DNA of 31,455 nt from Methanocatella intestini. Its GTDB lineage: Archaea; Methanobacteriota; Methanobacteria; Methanobacteriales; Methanobacteriaceae. The translations under genes were made by a program, and so were the position numbers. The stretch's first letter is position 1; every line of letters begins with the position of its first letter. The notes under the pieces were generated by a model. The model was given only the letters and a program-made list of their open reading frames with translations. It made no database searches and was not told where the DNA came from. This document shows, in pieces, positions 7,179 through 15,610 of the stretch. The DNA is taken from NCBI RefSeq assembly GCF_002252585.1, contig NZ_NQLD01000010.1; one strand, written 5' to 3'.

Positions 7179-7878
7179 TAACTTCTTTACTTTTTAAAAC
7201 ATTGTCAAAGTTATTTAACTCAATAATTCCTTTATCTACTTTTTTAAGAAGGTTTAAATCAAGAGTTCCTTCGCCTAATGTAATGTGCTGGTCTTTAATA
7301 CCATTATTGTCATTTAAGTGACAGTAGCTAATGTTTTTTAAATCCAGAAAGTCTTCACAATTTCCACAGGTGTTTCCATGACCTACATCAACTGTTAAGC
7401 CGCAGCCAGTTTCATTTTGTATTCTTTCAAGCTCTTCAACTTTATTTCCTAAAAATGAAAATCGTTCGGGCATATTTTCAACGGAAACAATAATGTCTGA
7501 ATAGTCAACAAGTTCTCCAATGCTTTCAATAGCTAGTTCCAGTGCATATTTTCTTATTCTCTCTTCATTTCTTCCGATTTGTCCTGGATGTAGGGTTAGT
7601 GCAGTTGCATTTATTTTACTCCCATAATTCAGAGCATCTTTCATTTGCTTAATACTTTCTTTTCTAATTCCTGTGTTTAGGCTGGCGATATTCAAATCAA
7701 CTGTTGGGGCATGTATACAAATTTCCAAATCAGTATTTGCAAATTCTAAATTGTCATTTTTAAAAAAAGGGCCTTCTCCAAGTATTTCTATCATTTCAAA
7801 TTCATATTTTTTAGCAGTTTCTATTATGTCACTATTTGGTTGGGTAAACATTGCTAATGTTGTAAAACCTAATTTCAT
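7159..7878 (-). CDS. AP endonuclease family 2 / sugar isomerase-like TIM-barrel protein
   Basis: The 239-residue product is a xylose isomerase-like TIM barrel. Evidence includes the start KLGFTTLAMF, ICIHAPTVDLNIAS (metal His), TALTLHPGQ, IIVSVENMPE (metal Glu), CGLTVDVGHGNT (Asp and His), YCHLNDNNGIKDQHITLGEGTLD (His pair) and a final glutamate strand GIIELNN. These are the usual metal ligands of the endonuclease IV / sugar phosphate isomerase-epimerase superfamily. It may be a sugar epimerase rather than a DNA repair enzyme, because it is shorter than Nfo; the sequence does not settle it. Its 3' end overlaps the HAD gene by 20 bases in convergent orientation. Its start faces the padR gene across a 104-base divergent promoter region. 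Confidence 0.82.
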   Translation of the reverse strand: MKLGFTTLAMFTQPNSDIIETAKKYEFEMIEILGEGPFFKNDNLEFANTDLEICIHAPTVDLNIASLNTGIRKESIKQMKDALNYGSKINATALTLHPGQIGRNEERIRKYALELAIESIGELVDYSDIIVSVENMPERFSFLGNKVEELERIQNETGCGLTVDVGHGNTCGNCEDFLDLKNISYCHLNDNNGIKDQHITLGEGTLDLNLLKKVDKGIIELNNFDNVLKSKEVIKNLLK

Positions 7879-7982
7879 GATTTAAGATTAACTTTATATA
7901 TTATAATTATATATAGGTTATTTTGTTATATATCAAAATTTAACATATATAATTTTTTTAAATAACAACTAGGAGGTTTGAG
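7879..7982. promoter_or_regulatory. Divergent AT-rich promoter region with a possible PadR operator
   Basis: Between the TIM-barrel gene (minus) and padR (plus) the sequence is rich in TATATA elements facing both ways. TTATATAT and ATATATAA around 7927-7951 form an inverted repeat that could be an autoregulatory site for the PadR protein. In such AT-rich DNA this may be chance. The padR ribosome binding site AGGAGGT is at 7971-7977. Confidence 0.3.
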
Positions 7983-8417
7983 TTGGCCATGTTTAGACGT
8001 AAGAAAAATGTTGATCAGCTTTCAAAAAAAATTATGAGGCATTGTTCTAATGGTTTAACTCATATTATTATATTGTGGATTATTAGTAAAGAAAAAATCC
8101 ATGGTTATGGAATTATGAAGAAGTTAGATGAATTTTTTAGTTCTTGTAATCCTAATGAGTATAATAAAACAAATTCAAGTAAAATTTATCCGATTCTAAG
8201 GAAATTAGAAAAAACTGGAATTATAGAAGGAGAATGGGGAGTCAGTAACAATAAAAATGTTAAGTATTACTCTCTTACAGAAGAAGGGGAATGTTTACTT
8301 AAAAATTTTAAAAGTGAGTTTGCTTACCTCCTTAATAATCCTCTTTGGTTAAGTTTTATTGAAGATATGTCAGATAATGAAATGCATAAGGTGGAAAACG
8401 ATGAAAAATGCAATTGA
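7983..8417 (+). CDS. PadR-family transcriptional regulator
   Basis: The 144-residue product has a winged helix typical of PadR: LTHIIILWIISKEKIHGYGIMKKLDEFF, then SSKIYPILRKLEKTGIIEGEW and the wing NVKYYSLTEEGECLL. PadR proteins are usually repressors that release DNA on binding small molecules, and often govern neighbouring ABC exporters. Here the gene is first in a run with an ABC-2 exporter and overlaps the ATPase gene by 17 bases, so it probably regulates its own operon. Start: TTG at 7983 lies five bases after AGGAGGT; an ATG two codons later (7989) is eleven bases away. Either is possible. Confidence 0.9.
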   Translation: MAMFRRKKNVDQLSKKIMRHCSNGLTHIIILWIISKEKIHGYGIMKKLDEFFSSCNPNEYNKTNSSKIYPILRKLEKTGIIEGEWGVSNNKNVKYYSLTEEGECLLKNFKSEFAYLLNNPLWLSFIEDMSDNEMHKVENDEKCN

Positions 8418-9459
8418 AACTAAGAATCTTACAAAGATTTATAAAAATTTCACTGCTGTTAATTCTTTAAATTTAGAAATTCCTGAAAAAAGTATTTTTG
8501 GATTGCTTGGTCCAAATGGAGCAGGAAAAACCACAACAATTAAAATGCTTACCTGTTTAATTCAACCTACTTCAGGTCAGGCTACTGTTGGAGGTTATGA
8601 TGTTCAAAAAAATCCCAATGAAGTAAGAAATTTGTTAGGTATGGTTCCTCAACAGGTTAGTTTATATAAGGATTTAACAGTTCAGGAAAATTCAGAATTG
8701 TGTGCTGATTACTATGGTGTTCCAGTTGATGAAAAATACGACCGTATTGAAGATTTAATGGAATTGGTAGATATTAAATATGCTAGAAATAAAAGAGTTG
8801 GACAATTGTCCGGTGGACAAAAACAAAAGGCATCTCTTGTAGCTAGTTTGGTACACAGGCCTGAGATATTATTTTTAGATGAACCAACAATCGGTCTTGA
8901 CCCTACTACCAAAAGAACATTATGGGATTTGATTCGTGAATTAAATGATGAAGGAAATACAATTATTTTGTGTTCTCACGACATGCATGAGGTAGATATG
9001 CTTTGTGATAATGTAGGGATTATAAATACTGGTAATTTAGTAGCTTATGATACTCCACAGGGTCTTAAAGATTCTCTTTTAAAAGAAGAAAAAGAAGAGC
9101 ATGAAATTAAAATGAAAGATACTTTAAGAGATATTTCAAATGAAAATGAAGTAAATAAATCAACTAAAGAAGATATTGAAACATTAAACTTAAAGAAAAT
9201 GTCATTTTTACTTAAAGAAACCAATGATTCAATTATTTCAGCTATTCAATCTAATCCAAAGGTACATGGTGTTGAAGTAGCTAAAAACGGACGTTTTAAT
9301 TTAAGAATTGATAATTTTGATGATGATGCTGTTAATGATGTTTTAAAAGACATTATTGGGGCAGGTGGTGTTGTTAAATCAATATTTACACAGGAACCGT
9401 CTCTGGAAGATGTATTTATTAAAGCAACAGCTGAGGTGAATGAAGATGATAGAGCTTAG
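8401..9459 (+). CDS. ABC-2 exporter ATP-binding protein (DrrA/CcmA type)
   Basis: The 352-residue ATPase has Walker A GPNGAGKTTTIKML near residues 37-50, a Q-loop region (GMVPQQVSLY), the signature LSGGQKQK, Walker B EILFLDEPTIGLDP and the switch His (CSHDMHE). The C-terminal 110 residues carry the extra domain found in drug and antibiotic-type exporters. There is an unusual Glu/Lys-rich insertion (about residues 225-270) between the ATPase core and this domain. ATG 8401 is selected because AAGGTGG lies at 8388-8394; an earlier in-frame ATG at 8359 would extend deep into padR. It pairs with the permease that follows, and the two genes overlap. The substrate cannot be predicted. Confidence 0.92.
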   Translation: MKNAIETKNLTKIYKNFTAVNSLNLEIPEKSIFGLLGPNGAGKTTTIKMLTCLIQPTSGQATVGGYDVQKNPNEVRNLLGMVPQQVSLYKDLTVQENSELCADYYGVPVDEKYDRIEDLMELVDIKYARNKRVGQLSGGQKQKASLVASLVHRPEILFLDEPTIGLDPTTKRTLWDLIRELNDEGNTIILCSHDMHEVDMLCDNVGIINTGNLVAYDTPQGLKDSLLKEEKEEHEIKMKDTLRDISNENEVNKSTKEDIETLNLKKMSFLLKETNDSIISAIQSNPKVHGVEVAKNGRFNLRIDNFDDDAVNDVLKDIIGAGGVVKSIFTQEPSLEDVFIKATAEVNEDDRA

Positions 9460-10663
9460 AAAATTTGGATGGATGATTAAAAAAGAACTTTTAAGTTTAA
9501 AAAGACATCCTCCAAGGTTAATTTCAATTTTAGTTTTCCCTATTATCATGATTTTATTATTTGGTTATGGTATGGGTGGAGACATGACAGATCTGCCGGT
9601 AGTTGTTGTTTCTCAAAGTCATGGTGATTTAACTGATGTAACATTGGATACTATTAAAACGACAGATCAGTATAAGGTAGTAGAGGTTATGGATGATGTT
9701 GATGATGCAAAAGAACGGGTTGATAGCGGAGAAGTAAAAGCAGCAATTATACTGCCGGAAAATTATGACAGCAATGTGTCTCAAAAGGCAGTTACACTGT
9801 ATTTGGATTCATCTGATCAGATGGCTTCTTCAACATTGGAAAGTGTAACTCAGGGAATATTTGCTAAATTATCAAATATGGAAGCATCTAATGCTATTGT
9901 TTCTAATCCTTCATCACAAGAGTTGGAAAATAGTACAAGTCCACTTAATCAATCTGAATTAGCTACCACTACCCAAAGTGCAAATGTTACAAATTCAATT
10001 GGACATACATTTGATAATTTTAAAGATGATATTGCACTGCATATTAACAAAATATATGGAAATATCAAGTACATTGACTTTTTAGTTCCTGCAGTTTTAG
10101 GAATGACAGTAATGATGTCATGTATGATGGGTATGGGTGCATCAATAGCAGGAGAACGTGAAACCGGTGAATTGGCTAGATTATTTATGACTCCAACATC
10201 AATTTCAACTGTAGTTGGAGGTAAAATTGCATCTAAACTTATAGTTGAATTAGTTAGAGCTCTTATATTAATATTCATGGCTATTGTATTGTTTAATGTA
10301 AGTATTAAAGGAGGAATCTTACAGACATTTATTGTTCTTTTCTTTGGAGCACTGTGTTTTGTTGGTTTTGGTATTATGTTATCTGCAAGAACAAATACTC
10401 AGGAAGACTATACTCAAATAGCTATGCCGTTTTCAATGCCTATGATGTTTGTTTCAGGAGTATTTTATCCTATTGAAACCATGCCCTGGATTTTACAAAA
10501 AATAGCTTATATCTTCCCATTAACTTATCTTAACGATGCAATGAGGGGAGTTATGATTAAAGGTCAAAGTTTAGGTGATGTATGGTTAGATTTAGTTATA
10601 CTTTTAGGATTTACTGCACTGTTCTTTATCATTGGAGTTAAAAGGTTTAATAGAGATATTTAA
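9446..10663 (+). CDS. ABC-2 type exporter permease
   Basis: The 405-residue membrane protein has the classic ABC-2 layout: a short cytoplasmic N-terminus (KKELLSLKRHPPR), one helix (LISILVFPIIMILLFGYGM), a large extracytoplasmic domain of about 160 residues, then five helices beginning at FLVPAVLGMTVMMSCMMGMG. The conserved cytoplasmic loop ERETGELARLFMTP between the first two of these matches the ABC-2 signature. The ATG at 9446 is preferred because GAGGTG (9433-9438) is seven bases away; the ATG at 9440 is too close. It overlaps the ATPase gene by 14 bases, so the two are translationally coupled. The external domain contains a Ser/Thr/Asn-rich stretch (about residues 150-180). Confidence 0.92.
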   Translation: MIELRKFGWMIKKELLSLKRHPPRLISILVFPIIMILLFGYGMGGDMTDLPVVVVSQSHGDLTDVTLDTIKTTDQYKVVEVMDDVDDAKERVDSGEVKAAIILPENYDSNVSQKAVTLYLDSSDQMASSTLESVTQGIFAKLSNMEASNAIVSNPSSQELENSTSPLNQSELATTTQSANVTNSIGHTFDNFKDDIALHINKIYGNIKYIDFLVPAVLGMTVMMSCMMGMGASIAGERETGELARLFMTPTSISTVVGGKIASKLIVELVRALILIFMAIVLFNVSIKGGILQTFIVLFFGALCFVGFGIMLSARTNTQEDYTQIAMPFSMPMMFVSGVFYPIETMPWILQKIAYIFPLTYLNDAMRGVMIKGQSLGDVWLDLVILLGFTALFFIIGVKRFNRDI

Positions 10664-10676
10664 GGAGGTTAAAAAG

Positions 10677-11912
10677 ATGTCTAAATATAATAAATTATTA
10701 ATCGGATTTATAATCTGTATATTATGTATCAGCCCAATAGCTGGTGCAAATATTGATTGGAACACATTTCAGGGTAATTTAAATCACACGGGATATGTTG
10801 ATGATAATTCTGACTTTGTTACAAATTTATGGGCCTTTAATATGGAATCACCAGTTGTAGGCTCACCGGCAATCTATGGAGACTTTTTATATGTTGTTTC
10901 ACAGGAAGGTATTTTAAAAGTAATTGACATGGAAAATGGAACTGAAGACTGGTCATTTAATTTAAAAGGAGACAGTAATGCAACACCTGTAGTAAGTAAC
11001 AATACAGTATTTGTAGGAAATAATCAAAGTTTTAAAGCTATAGATATTGAATCACAAGATATTTTATGGAAATATAATACTTCTGACGAATCTATTCAAG
11101 GTGCAGCTTATGTAGATAACGATACTGTTTATGTAGGTTGTGATAATGGGCATATTTATGGATTTAACATAGCTGACGGTAATAAAACTTTTGAAGCAGA
11201 TTTAGGGGATGATGAAATTGTATCTTCTCCGATTGTTGTTAACGGATCTCTTTATGTTGGTTCAACTAATGGTAATGTTTACTGCATAAATTTAAATAAC
11301 ACAAATATAACCTGGCAATATGCTACAGGGGATGCAATTTACTCTTCTCCATCATATGCAGATGGTAAAATTATAATAGGTTCTGATGATGATTCTCTTT
11401 ATGCTTTAAATGAAACAAACGGGGATTTATGCTGGGATTATGATTTAAACAATAAAGTTAAATCCTCTCCATGTATTGATGAGTATAATAATAATGTTTA
11501 TATAGGTTCTGATGAAGGTAATTTAACCTGTCTTGATTTAAGAGATGGAACTTTTAAATGGAGTCATGCTACTGGAGCTCCAGTTCAGTCAACTCCCGCT
11601 ATAAAAGAAGATTTGGTTGCATTTGGTTCCAATGACGGAACCGGCTATGTTTTAAATAAATACACTGGTGAAGAGGAATTTACTTACAATCCAGGAACTA
11701 TATTATTTAACTCAGAAATAACTTCCTCTCCTGTTATTAATGGAAATAGCTTATTCTTTGCAGATCATAGTGGACATGTATATTCATTAAACATGGATAA
11801 AAATGAAGTTCCGGCTAGCGAATATCTGTATTATACATTAGCTATTTTTGTTGTAATTTTAGTTGTGATTGTTGTTGTAGTTAAAACCATAAAAAAACAC
11901 AATAAAAGATAA
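10677..11912 (+). CDS. Membrane-anchored PQQ-like beta-propeller protein
   Basis: The 411-residue product starts with a signal peptide (LLIGFIICILCISPIAGA, likely cleavage before NIDW). It continues as eight propeller blades of the PQQ/quinoprotein type, each with a core like SSPxxxxGxxYVGSxxGxxYxLNxxxGxxxW, and ends in one membrane helix (about residues 383-402) with a Lys/Arg tail. It should therefore sit outside the cell, tethered to the membrane. No cofactor-binding motif is evident, so it is probably a structural or binding propeller and not a dehydrogenase. The ATG at 10677 follows AAGGAGG (10662-10668), which overlaps the permease stop codon; it is thus the last gene of the PadR-ABC operon and may assist the exporter or sense the cell surface. 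Confidence 0.88.
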   Translation: MSKYNKLLIGFIICILCISPIAGANIDWNTFQGNLNHTGYVDDNSDFVTNLWAFNMESPVVGSPAIYGDFLYVVSQEGILKVIDMENGTEDWSFNLKGDSNATPVVSNNTVFVGNNQSFKAIDIESQDILWKYNTSDESIQGAAYVDNDTVYVGCDNGHIYGFNIADGNKTFEADLGDDEIVSSPIVVNGSLYVGSTNGNVYCINLNNTNITWQYATGDAIYSSPSYADGKIIIGSDDDSLYALNETNGDLCWDYDLNNKVKSSPCIDEYNNNVYIGSDEGNLTCLDLRDGTFKWSHATGAPVQSTPAIKEDLVAFGSNDGTGYVLNKYTGEEEFTYNPGTILFNSEITSSPVINGNSLFFADHSGHVYSLNMDKNEVPASEYLYYTLAIFVVILVVIVVVVKTIKKHNKR

Positions 11913-11933
11913 ACTTTAAATATCTAAAAAGAA

Positions 11934-11948
11934 GTAATTACTAATTAC
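11934..11948. promoter_or_regulatory. Perfect 15-base palindrome at the likely leuA transcription start
   Basis: GTAATTA-C-TAATTAC is a perfect inverted repeat. A TATA-like CTTTAAATAT lies at about 11914-11923, so transcription should start near 11940-11946, inside the palindrome. This is a good place for a repressor operator controlling leuA. No second copy was seen near ilvD. Confidence 0.4.
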
Positions 11949-11970
11949 ATTAAAATGGGAAGTTTTAATT

Positions 11971-13506
11971 ATGTATGGTAAAAATATCGAGACATTAAAA
12001 AAGGAAAATATGAATCTTGCTGATAAGATTTATATTTTTGATACAACTCTTAGGGATGGTGAACAAGCCCCTGGAGTTGCTCTAACAGTTGATGAAAAAA
12101 TCCAAATTGCTCAAAAGCTTGATAAACTTGGTGTAGATAAAATAGAAGCAGGTTTTCCTGTATCCTCAAACGGTGAAAGAAAAGCTGCAAAAGAACTTAA
12201 TTCATTAGGTTTGAATGCTACAGTTTTAGGTTTAGCTCGCAGTGTGCAAAAAGATATTGATGCTGTTCTTGATTCCGGATTGGATTACATACATACTTTT
12301 ATCGGCACTTCTCCATTGCACAGAGACTATAAACTTAAAATGTCTAAAGAAAAAGTCATTGAAACAGCTGTTGAATCTGTTGAATATGCAAAAGATCATG
12401 GTTTAACTGTTGAATTTTCTGCAGAAGATGCAACAAGAACAGAACATGATTATTTATTTGATGTTTATGATGCTGTTGTAGATGCAGGAGCAGACTTTTT
12501 AAATGTTCCAGACACTGTTGGAGTATTGATTCCAGTTATAACTAAAGAATTAATTACTAATCTTAAGGAAAGATACACTACTCCAATCAGTGTTCATTTT
12601 CACAATGATTTCGGTTTAGCTACTGCAAATACATTAACTGCTATTGAATGTGGAGCAGATCAGGCTCATGTAACAGTTAATGGTATGGGAGAAAGAACAG
12701 GTAATGCTTCTCTTGAAGAACTTATTGTTGCACTTCATGCCGCTTACAACATTGACTTAAACATTGATACAACACAATTATATAGTTTATCTGAATTTGT
12801 AGGCCGTATTACCGGTATTAAAATGCCTGTTAACAAACCTATTGTTGGAGCTAATGCATTTGCACATGAATCCGGTATACATGTTCATGGAGTGTTAAAT
12901 AATGCTTTAACTTATGAACCGATTTCTCCAGAACTTGTAGGACATTCAAGAAGAATAGTTCTAGGAAAACACACTGGAGCTAATGCAGTAAAAGCTAAAT
13001 TAGAAAAATATAACATAGATTTAACAGAGGAACAATTCCAAAATGTATTTGATCAAATTAAAGCACTGGGAGATAAAGGTAAAACAGTTACTGATGATGA
13101 TTTAAGAGCTATTGCAATAACTGAAATAAGCAGTGCTAAAGAAACTCCTATTAAACTTGAAGGTTTAGGAATATTGTCTGGAGCTATTGTATCACCAACA
13201 GCTACTGTTAAATTAAATATTAATGGAAAATTAAAAGAAACATCCTGTACTGGTGTAGGTCCAGTTGATGCAGCTATAAATGCTATAAGAGAATTAATTC
13301 AAGATACAATGGATATTGAACTTGAAGAATACAATCTGGAAGCTATTACTGGAGGTACTGATGCATTAGCTGAAGTATTTGTTATTTCTTCTGATGGTGA
13401 AGGCAATAAATCAACTGGTAGGGCAACTAACGATGATGTTATAATGGCCAGTATATTGGCTGTTTTAGATTCTATTAATAAAATTCTATTGATGGAAAAA
13501 AATTAG
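11971..13506 (+). CDS. leuA: 2-isopropylmalate synthase (LeuA)
   Basis: The enzyme condenses acetyl-CoA with 2-oxoisovalerate, the first committed step of leucine synthesis. The 511-residue product shows IYIFDTTLRDGEQAPGV (active-site Arg and metal Asp), HTFIGTSPLHR, EFSAEDATRT, NVPDTVGV, the HxH metal motif in SVHFHNDFGLATANT, and NGMGERTGNASLEE. The C-terminal domain (from about 400) is the regulatory LeuA dimer type, ending with a GRATNDDVIMASILAVLDSIN segment. HTFIGTSP and AFAHESGIHVHGV favour LeuA over the related citramalate synthase CimA, but the two are close and CimA cannot be fully excluded. The ATG at 11971 has a weak ribosome binding site; the ATG at 12010, after AAGGA, is an alternative. 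Confidence 0.88.
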   Translation: MYGKNIETLKKENMNLADKIYIFDTTLRDGEQAPGVALTVDEKIQIAQKLDKLGVDKIEAGFPVSSNGERKAAKELNSLGLNATVLGLARSVQKDIDAVLDSGLDYIHTFIGTSPLHRDYKLKMSKEKVIETAVESVEYAKDHGLTVEFSAEDATRTEHDYLFDVYDAVVDAGADFLNVPDTVGVLIPVITKELITNLKERYTTPISVHFHNDFGLATANTLTAIECGADQAHVTVNGMGERTGNASLEELIVALHAAYNIDLNIDTTQLYSLSEFVGRITGIKMPVNKPIVGANAFAHESGIHVHGVLNNALTYEPISPELVGHSRRIVLGKHTGANAVKAKLEKYNIDLTEEQFQNVFDQIKALGDKGKTVTDDDLRAIAITEISSAKETPIKLEGLGILSGAIVSPTATVKLNINGKLKETSCTGVGPVDAAINAIRELIQDTMDIELEEYNLEAITGGTDALAEVFVISSDGEGNKSTGRATNDDVIMASILAVLDSINKILLMEKN

Positions 13507-13514
13507 CTAAAGCA

Positions 13515-13525
13515 ATATTTATATG
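13515..13525 (+). promoter_or_regulatory. Probable TATA box of alba
   Basis: ATATTTATATG lies about 54-64 bases before the alba ATG. A start near 13545 would give a leader of about 30 bases. It is shortly after the leuA stop codon, so alba is probably a separate transcript. Confidence 0.4.
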
Positions 13526-13578
13526 TTAAAAAAATTATACATTTAATTGTATAACAGTCTATATGGAGTCATGATACT

Positions 13579-13856
13579 ATGGAAGAAAATGTTATCTTTA
13601 TTGGTAGTAAACCAGTAATGAACTATGTTCTAGCGGTAGTGACACAATTTAACGGTGGTGCAGCCATGTATCTCTTAAAGCAAGAGGTAAAGCTATTAGT
13701 CGTGCTGTAGACACTGCAGAAATTGTTAGAAATGGGTTTATCCCAAACGCTGATGTTGAAGATATTAGTATTGCTACAGAACAGATAGACACTTACAACG
13801 GTGAAAAAACAAATGTTTCAACTATTGAAATAAAAATTGTAAAAAAGAGTGAATAA
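13579..13856 (+). pseudogene. alba: Alba chromatin protein gene with a one-base frameshift
   Basis: Alba is a small abundant archaeal DNA- and RNA-binding protein. The first frame from ATG 13579 reads MEENVIFIGSKPVMNYVLAV then VTQFNGGA, the Alba N-terminus with its conserved lysine region. After about 13665 the protein continues in another frame as VSLKARGKAISRAVDTAEIV, then RNGFIPNADVEDISIATEQI, to VSTIEIKIVKKSE, ending with TAA at 13854-13856. The span is 278 bases, one short of the 93 codons expected for a 92-residue protein, so a single base is missing near 13663-13670 (around GCAGCCATGTAT). Ribosome binding site GGAG at 13565. Alba is normally retained, and the sequence is draft, so a sequencing error is as likely as true inactivation. 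Confidence 0.92.
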
Positions 13857-13877
13857 CTCTTATCCATTTTATTTTTT

Positions 13878-14537
13878 TTAATATAATTTACGAATATGCT
13901 TGTCAAACAGATATTTTGATAATTTTATATTTGAAGTTCCTTTTCCATGAGCTTCTACTTGACCTTTTTTAATAGATTTCAAAACACTGTCAATATTTAA
14001 TTCACAGTCAATTAAACTATAACAGTCACCTAAGAAATCAATATAATGAGAGTCACTTGCACCTAAAGAGGGTATATTTTTTTTATTAGCTAATTTTTTA
14101 GCTTTATAGTTACACCAGCCAACAATAAAACGGGCATTTTTAGTTTCTATAGCATCAAAATTCAGTTCATCAGGATTGCTTTTACAGAATAATCCGTGTC
14201 TGTAAAAACAAAAAGGATGGGGAATAATGGCTAATCCTCCCTGGTCGTGTATTTTATCAATTGTTTCTTCGGGCTCTAAATCTCTTGGAACTGCTTCTTC
14301 ACACCCAAAACCAAGAATATGGCCTTTTGAAGATGAAATTTCAATTGAAGGAATTACAAGTAGATTCTCAATATTTTTTGTTTTTTCAATTGCAACTTCA
14401 GAACCTTCTACTGTATTATGATCACTGATAGCTATGATATCAATTTTGTCTTCAATAGATTTTTTTATTATATCATCTATTTTTGTAGAAGAGTCCGGAG
14501 AATACTGGCAATGTATATGAGAATCTAGTTTATACAT
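13878..14537 (-). CDS. PHP-domain metal-dependent phosphoesterase
   Basis: The 219-residue product has the PHP signature: LDSHIHCQYSPDS (HxH motif), IIAISDHNTVEGS, a metal Glu in VIPSIEISSSKGHILGFG, IIPHPFCFYRHG and GASDSHYIDFLG (Asp and His). These are the metal ligands of the PHP family, which hydrolyses phosphoesters; members range from histidinol phosphatase to nucleases and 3',5'-phosphatases. At this size it is a stand-alone enzyme, with substrate unknown. The ATG at 14537 is one base after the stop codon of the DUF1786 gene; upstream in-frame ATG 14546 and TTG 14555 would overlap that gene. The pair is clearly an operon. Confidence 0.88.
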   Translation of the reverse strand: MYKLDSHIHCQYSPDSSTKIDDIIKKSIEDKIDIIAISDHNTVEGSEVAIEKTKNIENLLVIPSIEISSSKGHILGFGCEEAVPRDLEPEETIDKIHDQGGLAIIPHPFCFYRHGLFCKSNPDELNFDAIETKNARFIVGWCNYKAKKLANKKNIPSLGASDSHYIDFLGDCYSLIDCELNIDSVLKSIKKGQVEAHGKGTSNIKLSKYLFDKHIRKLY

Positions 14538-14538
14538 T

Positions 14539-15573
14539 TTATTCATTCCATTCAATGGTTTTGATTAATCCTACAGTTCCAGTCATCATAACATCTCCTC
14601 CGGGACATGCATGACGCCAGTCAAGGTTAGTTTTTTCAATTAATTCTCGTTTAGGGCCGCTAACAATGACTTTTTCTAATTTGGATATTGGATTTAGCAC
14701 ATGTGCTCCATGACCATGATCATTATATATTTCTTCATTTGTTATTTCTCCGCTGGCTAGTCTGTTGATGTAATTTTCCAGTGATTCACCAGTTAAGTTA
14801 GAGGTGTGATGTTCAAATAATCCCTGAATTTTACCATTTTCTATTGATGCAGCAGTAGTATGTCCGTTTCCAATATCAATAGCTATAAAACTGTTTAATT
14901 TCAAAGCTTCTTCATCATAGCACATTCCGGCTATTGAAGCAAATTTTGTATCCATTAAAAGAGGTGTTTCTTCAATGCCTTCTTTTTTAAGAGCAGATTC
15001 TACAGATTTCATTCTGGAGTAGTAATCAGGAACATTTCCGTTAAATCCAAAGCTTTCAGGTTCTACAGGTTCACTTAATTTTTCTCTGATTTTTTCAAAT
15101 CTGAAGTCCCGGTCTCCCATATTCTCATTGTATCCATGATCCTGAACAGCAATAGCTATTTTATCTATATCAAAGTCCAAATCATATCCTAATACAAATT
15201 CAGATAACTTTTTGATGTTTATATCTCCTAAATGAATTTTAGTATATCCTTCATAACTTTTATTTTCATCAGCTATTTTAATTCCATAGGATTTTACCTG
15301 TTCCAAGTTATCTCTTATTGTTTTAGCACACTTTGCTTCCATTACTACATCGTAACCTTTTTCCATATGTTCAAGAATGCTTCTTTTTAATTTTCCTCCA
15401 CCCATAATTTCTCCGTCAAAGTAAATGTCATTTTCAACTTCTTTAATCTGCTGGGAGATGTATAGGTGAGGTGAAGGTAAGACTAATTTAATTGAGTTTT
15501 CCAGCTCTTTTTCGTCATTGTAAATTAGTATGTCCTGAGTCCCTGTTCCAACATCAATAGCTAAAATTTTCAT
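14539..15573 (-). CDS. DUF1786-family protein, actin-like ATPase (ASKHA) fold
   Basis: The 344-residue product matches the archaeal DUF1786 family, sometimes labelled as pyruvate formate-lyase activating enzyme-like without support. The N-terminus MKILAIDVGTGTQDILIY is a phosphate-1 loop, and SFIAIDIGNGHTTAASIENG at about residues 228-247 is a second DxGxxx loop, as in acetate kinase/Hsp70/actin-type proteins. The segment GPKRELIEKTNLDWRHACPG then TVGLIKTI near the C-terminus is conserved-looking. There are no radical SAM cysteines. Its partner is the PHP phosphoesterase one base downstream. It is divergent from trpB2, with TGTACA boxes in the shared 90-base region. Function unknown. Confidence 0.75.
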   Translation of the reverse strand: MKILAIDVGTGTQDILIYNDEKELENSIKLVLPSPHLYISQQIKEVENDIYFDGEIMGGGKLKRSILEHMEKGYDVVMEAKCAKTIRDNLEQVKSYGIKIADENKSYEGYTKIHLGDINIKKLSEFVLGYDLDFDIDKIAIAVQDHGYNENMGDRDFRFEKIREKLSEPVEPESFGFNGNVPDYYSRMKSVESALKKEGIEETPLLMDTKFASIAGMCYDEEALKLNSFIAIDIGNGHTTAASIENGKIQGLFEHHTSNLTGESLENYINRLASGEITNEEIYNDHGHGAHVLNPISKLEKVIVSGPKRELIEKTNLDWRHACPGGDVMMTGTVGLIKTIEWNE

Positions 15574-15610
15574 ATTTTTAAATAGGTTTTTATTCTATTA
15601 AAATATTGAT

